Assembly (NCBI GenBank): GCA_017624235.1
Contig: JAGANL010000006.1
Coordinates: 1-64,000 of the forward strand
Length of the DNA: 64,000 nucleotides
Reading direction: 5' to 3'
Source of the DNA: Lachnospiraceae bacterium
GTDB lineage: Bacteria > Bacillota > Clostridia > Lachnospirales > Lachnospiraceae
The position numbers and the translations under genes were made by a program. Below, one piece after another: positions 1-8,727 of the stretch. Under the pieces are notes generated by a model. The model made no database searches and was not told the DNA's origin. It saw nothing but the letters and a program-made list of their open reading frames with translations. Numbering within the stretch: the first letter of the stretch is position 1; every line of letters starts with the position of its first letter.

Positions 1-1
1 A

Positions 2-340
2 GAAGGTGGAATTCTTCTCAGTCTGCGCACTGCACCGAACAAATCGTATGCGAAAAAAAATGATTTTCCATTCATCAAACAGATGATGTTTTCACTGGCA
101 GGATTAAAATATGATATGATGGCAAGGCATCAAGGTAAGGAATATCGTTTCCTTTTTGTGCGTGCAGATGGGATGCAACTAGAGAAGATTACCCGTATGG
201 TTGAAACGGAGAAAATCGTTCCGCAGATTGATTCGCGGGAATTTGATCTTATGCAAATTAACGACGCAGTGAGATTGGTGCATGAAGGACATACAAGCGG
301 AAAAGTAATTATTCGTTTTCCTTATTATGAAATTACATGA
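2..340 (+). CDS. C-terminal part of an MDR-family NAD(P)-dependent oxidoreductase (cut by window edge)
   Basis: The reading frame is open from the first bases of the window, so the start lies upstream; 112 residues plus the stop are visible. The visible part resembles the end of medium-chain zinc-type alcohol dehydrogenases and quinone reductases. It has a segment that closes the nucleotide-binding domain, then a stretch (VRADGMQLEKITRMVE) leading to the typical tail in which the substrate domain ends with HEGHTSGKVIIRF. Such enzymes are soluble and reduce quinones or aldehydes with NADPH. The substrate cannot be told from the fragment, and the Rossmann and any zinc motifs are outside the window. 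A terminator follows immediately, so this is the last gene of its transcript. Confidence 0.8.
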   Translation, partial: EGGILLSLRTAPNKSYAKKNDFPFIKQMMFSLAGLKYDMMARHQGKEYRFLFVRADGMQLEKITRMVETEKIVPQIDSREFDLMQINDAVRLVHEGHTSGKVIIRFPYYEIT

Positions 341-350
341 TTTATTATGG

Positions 351-379
351 AGGGGCGATTATCTCGCCCCTTTATTTTG
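351..379 (+). terminator. Rho-independent terminator after the oxidoreductase
   Basis: AGGGGCGA at 351-358 pairs with TCGCCCCT at 364-371, followed by a T-rich run. It lies 10 bases after the stop of the preceding gene. Confidence 0.85.
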
Positions 380-517
380 GCTATGGTAAGTCTGTTCGGT
401 GTGTTGTTTATTAGCTTCTTTTTGATATCTGATTATCCGGCTTTGAGGATGTCGAAAGGAGCAAACCCGAAGATTCGCTCCATAACTGAACAAGGGCAGT
501 CCTGATTTCGCCGTAAT

Positions 518-1441
518 TTACTCCGTAACAATCGGACTATAATTAATCCGTACATTAATATCCTGATTATAATTCCCAAAGGACTTTCCAAAGATGGTCA
601 GTCCGCCGACATGCTCCGAGTCATCCTCGACAGCAAAGCGGAACTTAATCGTACTCTTGTAATCCAGATCAAAGTCACGGATGGAGACATCGGATACCTG
701 TAGACCATCGATAAAGGTGCCGTTTTTATTAACGACCAGAATCTTTAACAGGCCGTACTGGTTCCAGTTCGGATACCACCAGTCCGGGGTAAAGATGCCT
801 TTGACATCACCGAAGTCACCGGGACTTGTCCACATGGCAATCTTCTTATCATTTAAATAGAAGGAAATGTCCGACGGCCAGATGTCGTTGACGCCCGGAG
901 CCTCAGAACAGATCTCAAAGGAAAGCGTAATCTGGTCAATTTTCTGGGAAAAGGGAATAAAGTTTGGAATGACATATTCCACATATCCCTTTGTAAACCA
1001 GAGAATGTCTGCATTGTAGCGGTCCGGGTGTGCAAAATATCTGGTATCATCCACTTCCCCGATGATGGCGGTCGGAGATGCCAGACCGCAGGTTGGATAT
1101 ACATTATAATCGGAAAAGTGGCCGACCTTTAAATCGGTCAGGTAAACGTTCTTGGAATCCTCCTGCGTATCCAGATCAATCAGAATCTTATCCAGGTGCA
1201 CGGAGCATTTCTTCTGGTTGCCGTGTCCGGCGGATTCACTGGATACCGTAATCAATCCACAGTCTTCCAGCTTCTTGATATGGCTGGTCAGTGCGCCGTT
1301 CGTAATATTCAGGCGGCTGGCCAGTTCGTTCATATTCATGCCGTGGTTCTCTAACAGGATCTTGATAATCTCAATCCGCACTTCGGAACCGAGCGCTTTA
1401 AAAATGCCTAACCCTTCTTCCAGGGATTTGATGTGCAGCAT
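518..1441 (-). CDS. ArsR-type winged-helix regulator with large C-terminal domain
   Basis: This 307-residue protein has an N-terminal winged helix-turn-helix (about residues 15-70; recognition region NELASRLNITNGALTSH) of the ArsR type, used for transcription repression. There is no cysteine metal site in the helix. The remaining 220 residues form a long, beta-rich, aromatic-rich domain (DWWYPNWNQYG, IRDFDLDY) that is much larger than in classical ArsR proteins of about 100 residues, and it is probably a ligand-sensing domain. The gene is divergent from the arabino-oligosaccharide transporter and arabinofuranosidase genes, so it is inferred to be their local regulator, perhaps binding the imported sugar. 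The 417-base region between them holds the promoter and repeated TGTGCA boxes. The fold of the C-terminal part is a guess. Confidence 0.8.
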   Translation of the reverse strand: MLHIKSLEEGLGIFKALGSEVRIEIIKILLENHGMNMNELASRLNITNGALTSHIKKLEDCGLITVSSESAGHGNQKKCSVHLDKILIDLDTQEDSKNVYLTDLKVGHFSDYNVYPTCGLASPTAIIGEVDDTRYFAHPDRYNADILWFTKGYVEYVIPNFIPFSQKIDQITLSFEICSEAPGVNDIWPSDISFYLNDKKIAMWTSPGDFGDVKGIFTPDWWYPNWNQYGLLKILVVNKNGTFIDGLQVSDVSIRDFDLDYKSTIKFRFAVEDDSEHVGGLTIFGKSFGNYNQDINVRINYSPIVTE

Positions 1442-1637
1442 AATAGCCCCCTTCTGTCATTACAGGTATGTAATTATTTTAGAAAAAAATAAAATATATT
1501 AGAACTATTATATCATTCTATACAAAATAGTCAATAAATAAAAAGATTTGGCTCATTTACATAAAAATTGCACAATGCCCAAAATACTTTATAATTTAAA
1601 CAAAAACTAAAATAATATAAAAAATATTAAAATATAG

Positions 1638-1666
1638 TTGACAAACATATATGTGCATTGTACAAT
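1638..1666 (+). promoter_or_regulatory. Strong sigma-A-type promoter of the arabino-oligosaccharide operon
   Basis: A consensus -35 box TTGACA (1638-1643) and -10 box TACAAT (1661-1666) are separated by exactly 17 bases. The implied leader is about 185 bases long. The spacer and -10 overlap one of the TGTGCA-containing boxes described nearby. The rest of the 1442-1858 gap is very AT-rich without an open frame that looks like a gene. Confidence 0.8.
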
Positions 1667-1715
1667 AATCACAGAAAGAGGTACAAAACACAAGAAAAAT
1701 GTGCAACGTGTACAA
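1651..1715. promoter_or_regulatory. Repeated ATGTGCA...TACAA boxes, possible operator of the divergent ArsR-type regulator
   Basis: ATGTGCATTGTACAA (1651-1665) and ATGTGCAACGTGTACAA (1699-1715) are similar and lie 48 bases apart. An inverted relative, TTGCACAAT, is at 1568-1576. The first box covers the -10 region of the promoter. Binding by the neighbouring regulator is an inference. Confidence 0.4.
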
Positions 1716-1858
1716 AATAAAAACTTAAAAGTAGAGCTGGAGATATACAAATTGTTCCACATTTTTTTAAAGTACATCTTTTACTAAAATATTTAGTCAA
1801 ACCCAAAATATTGAAGAATCTCTAGTGAGATTCGCGCAATGCAAGGAGGAAATTGAGT

Positions 1859-3301
1859 ATGAAAAAGAAGTTACTCAGCGCACTGTTAAGTGCAGCAATG
1901 GTAGCAAGCGTGTTGACAGGCTGTGGTTCCAGCGAAGCACCTGCAGCAGATGGCGGCGCAGCAGCCGGAACAGAAGAGACAGCTGCAGAAGATGGCGAAG
2001 CAGCAGAAGGTGAAGAAGCTGCAGCAGAAGGCGAAGCAGAAGCAGTTACAACCGTTGGTGATCCGAATGGTACACATATGGAAATGTGGTCCTTCGTAGA
2101 AGCTCACAATACATTCTATGCAGGAATGCTTGAGAAATGGAATGAGGCAAACCCGGACAGAACAATTGAGATTACCTTTACTACATATCCTTATGCAGAC
2201 ATGCATACAAAACTGTTAACATCCTTAACCGCAGGAACAGGTGCTCCGGATTTGTGTGACGTAGAGATGGGTCAGGTTCCGAACGTATACGAAGGTGTAG
2301 ATACATGGTTATATCCGTTAGACGAGGCAATGGCTCCGTATGCCGGAGATATGTTAACCTCCCGTCTGGATGCTTACAAGGGATCTGACGGAAAGCAGTA
2401 CGGCGCTCCGTTCCACGTAGGCGCAACGGTAATGTACTACAACATGGCAGTTCTGGAAGAAGCAGGCATCACACAGGAAGATGTAGATGCAGTAGTAACC
2501 TGGGATGATTATGCAGCACTTGGAGAGAAATATCTGGAAGCAATCGGCCATGAAGAAGGCAAGTACTGGACATCTGTTGATACAGCAGGCGTTGACTGGC
2601 AATGGATTGCGATGGCTGAGTACGGCGAGGACTGGACAGGCGGATTCGACGGCGAAGCTAACGTACAGCTTGAGTCTGTAAAGAAGATGCTGACCATGGA
2701 GCAGGAATGGGTAAACAGCGGTCTGGCAGAGGTATCTCCGGACGGACATGTTGACCTGGAGGCTGGCTTCCAGAACATCCTTGACCACAACATCGTTTCC
2801 TTCCCGAAGGCTATGTGGTACATGAGCCGTTTCATCAACTACATGCCGGAAGAAAAAGGCAACTGGTACATTGCAAAATGTCCGGTATTTGAAGCAGGAC
2901 AGAACTGCTCCGTTGGTATCGGCGGTACAGGTACCGTTGTAACACAGCAGTCCTCTGATCCGGCACTTGCAGCAGACTTCCTCTGCTACGCAAAGATGTC
3001 TCCGGAAGGTGAAACCGTTATCTGGAATGACCTTGGATTCGATGTATGTAATACATCCCTCTGGTCTGATGAAGCTTTCGCACATGATGAGAGCAACCAG
3101 TACAACACCTTCTTCCGTAACTATCCGTACGATGTATTAAATGAGATCAAGGATCAGATCGGTACGGTTATGACAGTTAAGATCAGCCCGACCATTAACG
3201 AGCAGTTCTGCAACGTAACCTTAAATGATATTCTTGAGAACGGTGTTGATGTAGACGAAGCTTTACAGGCAGCACAGGACGTAGTTGCTCTTGAGCAGTA
3301 A
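1859..3301 (+). CDS. Sugar ABC transporter substrate-binding lipoprotein (arabino-oligosaccharide type)
   Basis: This is a 480-residue extracellular solute-binding protein, family 1. A signal peptide ends in the lipobox LTGC with Cys22 as the lipid anchor, followed by an Ala/Glu/Gly-rich tether to about residue 62 that holds the domain off the membrane. The body has features typical of oligosaccharide binders (TFTTYPYADMHTKLLTSL, GAPDLCDVEMGQ). The ATG at 1859 is chosen because AGGAGG sits 9 bases upstream; an in-frame TTG 6 bases earlier is less likely. Two permease genes and a GH51 arabinofuranosidase follow, which makes arabinan or arabinoxylan oligosaccharides the likely cargo, as for AraN of Bacillus. 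No ATPase gene is present, so a shared MsmX-type ATPase is expected elsewhere. Confidence 0.9.
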   Translation: MKKKLLSALLSAAMVASVLTGCGSSEAPAADGGAAAGTEETAAEDGEAAEGEEAAAEGEAEAVTTVGDPNGTHMEMWSFVEAHNTFYAGMLEKWNEANPDRTIEITFTTYPYADMHTKLLTSLTAGTGAPDLCDVEMGQVPNVYEGVDTWLYPLDEAMAPYAGDMLTSRLDAYKGSDGKQYGAPFHVGATVMYYNMAVLEEAGITQEDVDAVVTWDDYAALGEKYLEAIGHEEGKYWTSVDTAGVDWQWIAMAEYGEDWTGGFDGEANVQLESVKKMLTMEQEWVNSGLAEVSPDGHVDLEAGFQNILDHNIVSFPKAMWYMSRFINYMPEEKGNWYIAKCPVFEAGQNCSVGIGGTGTVVTQQSSDPALAADFLCYAKMSPEGETVIWNDLGFDVCNTSLWSDEAFAHDESNQYNTFFRNYPYDVLNEIKDQIGTVMTVKISPTINEQFCNVTLNDILENGVDVDEALQAAQDVVALEQ

Positions 3302-3345
3302 GACAAAGATAAAAACCAGGTTGTTTTAACGAAATTGTATATACG

Positions 3346-3380
3346 GGATGCCCGGGGAACAGCGCTTCTCCCGGACATCC
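3346..3380 (+). terminator. Hairpin between binding protein and permeases
   Basis: GGATGCCCGGG (3346-3356) pairs with CCCGGACATCC (3370-3380) with one internal mismatch. There is no T-run, so it is more likely a processing or mRNA-stabilising hairpin than a full terminator. It would favour expression of the binding protein over the permeases. Confidence 0.55.
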
Positions 3381-3409
3381 TAATGTATACACATTAAGGA
3401 GTGAGCGCT

Positions 3410-4306
3410 GTGAAGGTTAAAAAATTTCTCTATTCGCAAAAAGTGGCACCTTATGTATTTGTATTGCCCTTCATTTTAAGTTTTGTTTTATTTTGGATTT
3501 ACCCGTTATGTAGTACGATTATTATGAGCTTTCAGGATGTCGGCCCTGCGGGAGCAGAGTGGATTGGCCTGAAAAATTTCGGCAAGCTTTTGAAAGATAC
3601 TGTTTTCCATACCGCGATCAAGAACAGTATGCAGTATATGATCTGGACTCTGATCCTTTTGATTCCGTTTCCGATGGCATTTGCTGTATTGATGGATTCG
3701 AGACTGGTAAAGGCAAAGGGTGTATGGAAAGCGTTTTTATATTTACCGGCATTGACCTCCGTTGTTATTTCCGGTACCCTGTTCCGTCTGATGTTCTCTG
3801 AATACAAGACCGGACAGATGAATGTGATTATGGCAGCTCTGGGTTTCGGTACCTTTAAGTGGCTGAAGGTCAAGGCGACTGGTCTGATGGCGCTTTTGAT
3901 TGTCTGCTGCTGGAGATGGACCGGTGTCAATATGCTTTATTTCTTATCCGGTTTAAAGGCTATCGACGGTGCCTTGTATGAATCCGCAGAGATTGACGGC
4001 GCAAACGCATGGCAGAAGTTCCGTTATATCACGATTCCGCTTTTGAAACCGACGACCATTTATGTATTGACCATCAGTGTCTATGCCGGTCTGTCCATGT
4101 TCATGGAATCCTATATGTTATGGGCCGGCCCGGATTCACCGAACAATATCGGTCTTACCATTGTAGGTTATCTGTATAAACGTGGTATTACCAAGAATGA
4201 TCTTGGCTACGGCAGTGCGGTAGGTCTGGTGCTTCTGGTTATTGCACTGATTATCAATGTAATTCAGCTGATCCTGAATGGCACATTTAAGAAGGAGGAG
4301 AGATAA
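3410..4306 (+). CDS. Sugar ABC transporter permease, AraP/UgpA type
   Basis: This is a 298-residue inner-membrane permease of the CUT1 (carbohydrate uptake) family with about six membrane segments. The first follows the short basic N-terminus (VAPYVFVLPFILSFVLFWIY). The ATPase-contacting EAA loop is visible as ESAEIDGANAWQKFRYITIP. The GTG at 3410 is preferred over a GTG at 3401, because AAGGAG lies 8 bases upstream of 3410 but abuts 3401. It forms the membrane channel with the next gene, whose start overlaps the stop by one base (TAATG). It receives its sugar from the lipoprotein encoded upstream. Confidence 0.9.
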   Translation: MKVKKFLYSQKVAPYVFVLPFILSFVLFWIYPLCSTIIMSFQDVGPAGAEWIGLKNFGKLLKDTVFHTAIKNSMQYMIWTLILLIPFPMAFAVLMDSRLVKAKGVWKAFLYLPALTSVVISGTLFRLMFSEYKTGQMNVIMAALGFGTFKWLKVKATGLMALLIVCCWRWTGVNMLYFLSGLKAIDGALYESAEIDGANAWQKFRYITIPLLKPTTIYVLTISVYAGLSMFMESYMLWAGPDSPNNIGLTIVGYLYKRGITKNDLGYGSAVGLVLLVIALIINVIQLILNGTFKKEER

Positions 4307-5193
4307 TGATGGCAAGAACGAAATCCTCTGATGACGCTAAAATGGGAATGCACACCAAAAATACAATTTTGAGCGTGCTGGCAACCGGATGGTTTGCCAT
4401 CCTGTCCTGTATCATTGTGTTCCCGCTTCTGGCAGGACTGCTGGCATCCTTCCATCCCGGTAAGGATCTGATCCGTAAGGGACTGAGTCTGAATCTGGAT
4501 ATGAGCACGATGACACTGGATAATTACCTTTATTTATTCAGTGGCAATGCGGACTCGCAGAAATATTTCATGTGGTTTAAGAACAGCCTGTTCCTGACCT
4601 TTGTATCGGTTGTACTGACTCTGGCATTCTGCTATATTATTGCCTATGGTCTTACGATGTATGAATATCCGTTGAAGAATTTCCTGTTCTTCCTCGTGAT
4701 TGCAACGATGATGGTACCGTTTGAAATTTTGATGCTTCCATTATATAAGGAAATGATTACACTGAAGCTGATTGATACGACAGCCGGTGTCGTTCTGCCG
4801 GGTATCTGCGGCGCTTCGACCATCTTTTTCTTCCGGCAGTATATGACAGGACTTCCGAAGGAGCTTTTGGATGCGGGACGTATCGATGGTGCAACGGAGT
4901 ATGGTATCTGCTTCAAGATTATGCTCCCGATTACCAAGCCGGCCTTTGCGGCCATGTCTATCCTGAGTGCGATGGGCGCCTGGAATAACATTCTGTGGCC
5001 GATGCTCGTATATCGTGATGCAAGCAAGTTTACACTGCCGATTGGTCTGAATACATTGCTCACTCCGTATGGCAACAATTATGATGTATTGATTGCGGGC
5101 TCTATGTTCGGTATTATTCCGGTATTTATCGTGTTCCTCTGCTTCCAGAGATATTTCATCGATGGTATGACAGCAGGTGCAGTCAAGGGTTAA
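4306..5193 (+). CDS. Sugar ABC transporter permease, AraQ/UgpE type
   Basis: This is a 295-residue CUT1 permease and the partner of the preceding gene. It has about six membrane helices and an EAA motif (DAGRIDGATEYGICFKIMLP). The C-terminus ends in DGMTAGAVKG, a hallmark of the MalG/UgpE side of these heterodimers and also seen in the two other second permeases of this window. AAGGAGG lies 7 bases before the ATG at 4306; the adjacent ATG at 4309 is equally possible. A terminator follows within 10 bases of the stop, so the downstream arabinofuranosidase gets read-through or its own promoter. Confidence 0.9.
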   Translation: MMARTKSSDDAKMGMHTKNTILSVLATGWFAILSCIIVFPLLAGLLASFHPGKDLIRKGLSLNLDMSTMTLDNYLYLFSGNADSQKYFMWFKNSLFLTFVSVVLTLAFCYIIAYGLTMYEYPLKNFLFFLVIATMMVPFEILMLPLYKEMITLKLIDTTAGVVLPGICGASTIFFFRQYMTGLPKELLDAGRIDGATEYGICFKIMLPITKPAFAAMSILSAMGAWNNILWPMLVYRDASKFTLPIGLNTLLTPYGNNYDVLIAGSMFGIIPVFIVFLCFQRYFIDGMTAGAVKG

Positions 5194-5201
5194 GAAGAAA
5201 T

Positions 5202-5239
5202 AAAAGAGGATTTCACATCAGGCTGGAATCCTCTTTTTT
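5202..5239 (+). terminator. Rho-independent terminator between permease and arabinofuranosidase
   Basis: AAAAGAGGATT (5202-5212) pairs perfectly with AATCCTCTTTT (5227-5237), and a T-run overlaps the 3' arm. It would reduce transcription into the GH51 gene. Confidence 0.9.
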
Positions 5240-5241
5240 AA

Positions 5242-6804
<1,563 letters not shown>

Positions 6805-6815
6805 GGAATGAATGA

Positions 6816-6860
6816 CAGTTCGGCCCGCGGCGGTTTCTGCACCCTCCGCGGGCCGAACTG
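6816..6860. terminator. Perfect GC-rich 15-bp hairpin after the arabinofuranosidase
   Basis: Bases 6816-6830 pair perfectly with 6846-6860 around a 15-base loop; the stem contains GGCCCGCGG. No T-run follows, so it may be a factor-dependent terminator or an mRNA-stabilising structure. The gap to the next gene otherwise holds only that gene's promoter. Confidence 0.5.
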
Positions 6861-6938
6861 CGTAAGGTTTTCGTAGAAAGTCTACGGTGAGAGTCCTGTG
6901 TAAAGTTTTGTTCTTCTGCGGTATTTTTTGTCGGAACG

Positions 6939-6947
6939 TGTTATAAT
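6939..6947 (+). promoter_or_regulatory. cls: Extended -10 promoter of cardiolipin synthase
   Basis: TGTTATAAT is a consensus extended -10 element. The -35 region is poor, as is common with extended -10 promoters. The leader to the start codon would be about 65 bases. Confidence 0.6.
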
Positions 6948-7018
6948 AAAGTAGTATGTTATCTAAAGAGTAGAAGCGGAATCACGGATGAATTACGTAG
7001 ACAGGATGGTGTGGACGG

Positions 7019-8602
7019 ATGAAAAAATTGATACGTGCGGCTTTTAAGATGGTGTTCAGCAGAATTATGGTCATTGCTCTGCTGTTGATCTTGCAGATTG
7101 GTATTTTGTTTGCGGGCTTTGAATGGCTGGGGCAGTATATGAGCTATGTGATGGGAGGCTTCACGACATTGTCGGTTCTGCTGGTCATTTACATTATCAA
7201 TAAGGAGGATGACCCGGCCTATAAGCTGGTGTGGATGATTCCGGTCTGCGGCATACCGGTTTTTGGTGCATTGCTCTATCTTTTTGTAGAACTGAATCTG
7301 GGAGGCTGGAGTCTGAGAAAGCGGCTTCAGACGGTATTGATGGAGTCGGTTCCCTACCTGCAGACCCCGGAGGAAGTGAAGGAGGATATGCGGGAGGAGG
7401 AGCCGGGATTTTCCAATCTGGCAGCCTATCTGCAGAAAAACTGCGGATATTCGGCCTTTGAGAATACGGATGTGATGTATTTTCCTTTGGGGGAAGATAA
7501 ATACAGGCAGCTATTGGTTGATTTGAAAACAGCGAAGCATTTTATTTTTCTGGAATATTTCATTATTGAAAAGGGAAAGATGTGGGACTCCATCCTGGAG
7601 GTTTTAAAGCAAAAGGCTTCGGAGGGAGTGGAAATCCGGTTGATGTATGATGGAATGTGTTCGTTGGTTAACCTGCCGAGACGTTATCCGCAGGAGCTTA
7701 CGGCGCAGGGAATCCAGACGAGGGTATTTGCTCCGATTCGTCCGATGCTGTCTACTGCGCAGAATAACAGGGATCATCGAAAAATCGTATCCATTGACGG
7801 CAGAATCGCTTATACGGGTGGCGTGAATCTGGCAGACGAATATATCAACGAAAAGGCGCGGTTCGGGCACTGGAAGGATACGGCAGTCCGTCTGGAGGGA
7901 GACGGTGCACAGGGCCTGACCATGATGTTTTTGCAAAACTGGAATATGATGTCTTTGAAGTCGGGAAGCTATGAGCCGTATATGCTCCGAAGCGTGGATG
8001 GCACTTGCCGGGTGGATGCGGCAGAATGTGTATCAAAGACAGAGAAAGAGAAAAAGGGCTTTGTCATTCCCTTTGGCGATGCGCCCGGAGATAAGGAAGC
8101 GGTCGGAGAAAATGTCTATATGGATATGCTTTATACGGCGAAACGATATGTACATATTACCACTCCTTATCTGATTATAGACGGCGAAATGGAGCGGGCG
8201 CTCATCTATGCGGCCAAAAGGGGAGTGGATGTACGCATTATCCTGCCGCATATCCCGGATAAAAAATATGCGTTCTATATTGCCAGAACCTATTATCCGC
8301 TGCTGTTAAATGCAGGTGTCAAACTGTACGAATATGAACCGGGCTTTATTCATGCCAAGAGCTTTGTATCAGATGATGAGAAAGCGGTGGTCGGTACGAT
8401 CAATCTGGATTACAGAAGCCTGTATCTGCACTTTGAATGTGGTGTCTATATGTATCATAATCCGGTGGTGGAGGATATTGAAAGAGATTATCAGGAAACG
8501 CTTGCAAAATGTATTCCGGTCGATATGGAATATTATAAAAGGATCAACGGCTTGTCCAAGCTGGCAGGCCGGGTGCTGAGACTGTTTGCCCCTCTTATGT
8601 AA
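7019..8602 (+). CDS. cls: Cardiolipin synthase (phospholipase D superfamily)
   Basis: This 527-residue membrane enzyme condenses two phosphatidylglycerol molecules into cardiolipin and glycerol. Hydrophobic segments lie at about residues 12-34, 45-60 and 70-91, followed by two PLD half-domains. The first HKD motif is HRKIVSID (residues 253-260) within a GGVNLADEY context. The second is HAKSFVSDD near residue 440, followed by VGTINLDYRSL. The length is typical for the Firmicutes ClsA-like form (about 480-530). The ribosome binding site is weak (a loose GGATGG and ACGG before the ATG). The gene stands alone between its own promoter and a strong terminator. Confidence 0.93.
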   Translation: MKKLIRAAFKMVFSRIMVIALLLILQIGILFAGFEWLGQYMSYVMGGFTTLSVLLVIYIINKEDDPAYKLVWMIPVCGIPVFGALLYLFVELNLGGWSLRKRLQTVLMESVPYLQTPEEVKEDMREEEPGFSNLAAYLQKNCGYSAFENTDVMYFPLGEDKYRQLLVDLKTAKHFIFLEYFIIEKGKMWDSILEVLKQKASEGVEIRLMYDGMCSLVNLPRRYPQELTAQGIQTRVFAPIRPMLSTAQNNRDHRKIVSIDGRIAYTGGVNLADEYINEKARFGHWKDTAVRLEGDGAQGLTMMFLQNWNMMSLKSGSYEPYMLRSVDGTCRVDAAECVSKTEKEKKGFVIPFGDAPGDKEAVGENVYMDMLYTAKRYVHITTPYLIIDGEMERALIYAAKRGVDVRIILPHIPDKKYAFYIARTYYPLLLNAGVKLYEYEPGFIHAKSFVSDDEKAVVGTINLDYRSLYLHFECGVYMYHNPVVEDIERDYQETLAKCIPVDMEYYKRINGLSKLAGRVLRLFAPLM

Positions 8603-8610
8603 GAAGAAAG

Positions 8611-8667
8611 CAGGTCGGGCAGTGAGGGAGACATTTCCCTGAAATCACTGTCCGGCCTGTTGTTTTC
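8611..8667. terminator. Long terminator hairpin after cls, probably bidirectional
   Basis: CAGGTCGGGCAGTGA (8611-8625) pairs with TCACTGTCCGGCCTG (8645-8659) with one wobble/mismatch, followed by TTGTTTTCT. It lies between convergent genes and could serve both strands. Confidence 0.8.
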
Positions 8668-8727
8668 TCTGAGTTTCTGATCCTGCTTTTATCCTATTTC
8701 TTTATCTTGTTGATGGATTCTGTTTAC

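Noticed and set aside
6860-6960. Possible riboswitch before cardiolipin synthase
   Set aside because: I see no conserved riboswitch motif or terminator-antiterminator pair, only an extended -10 promoter.
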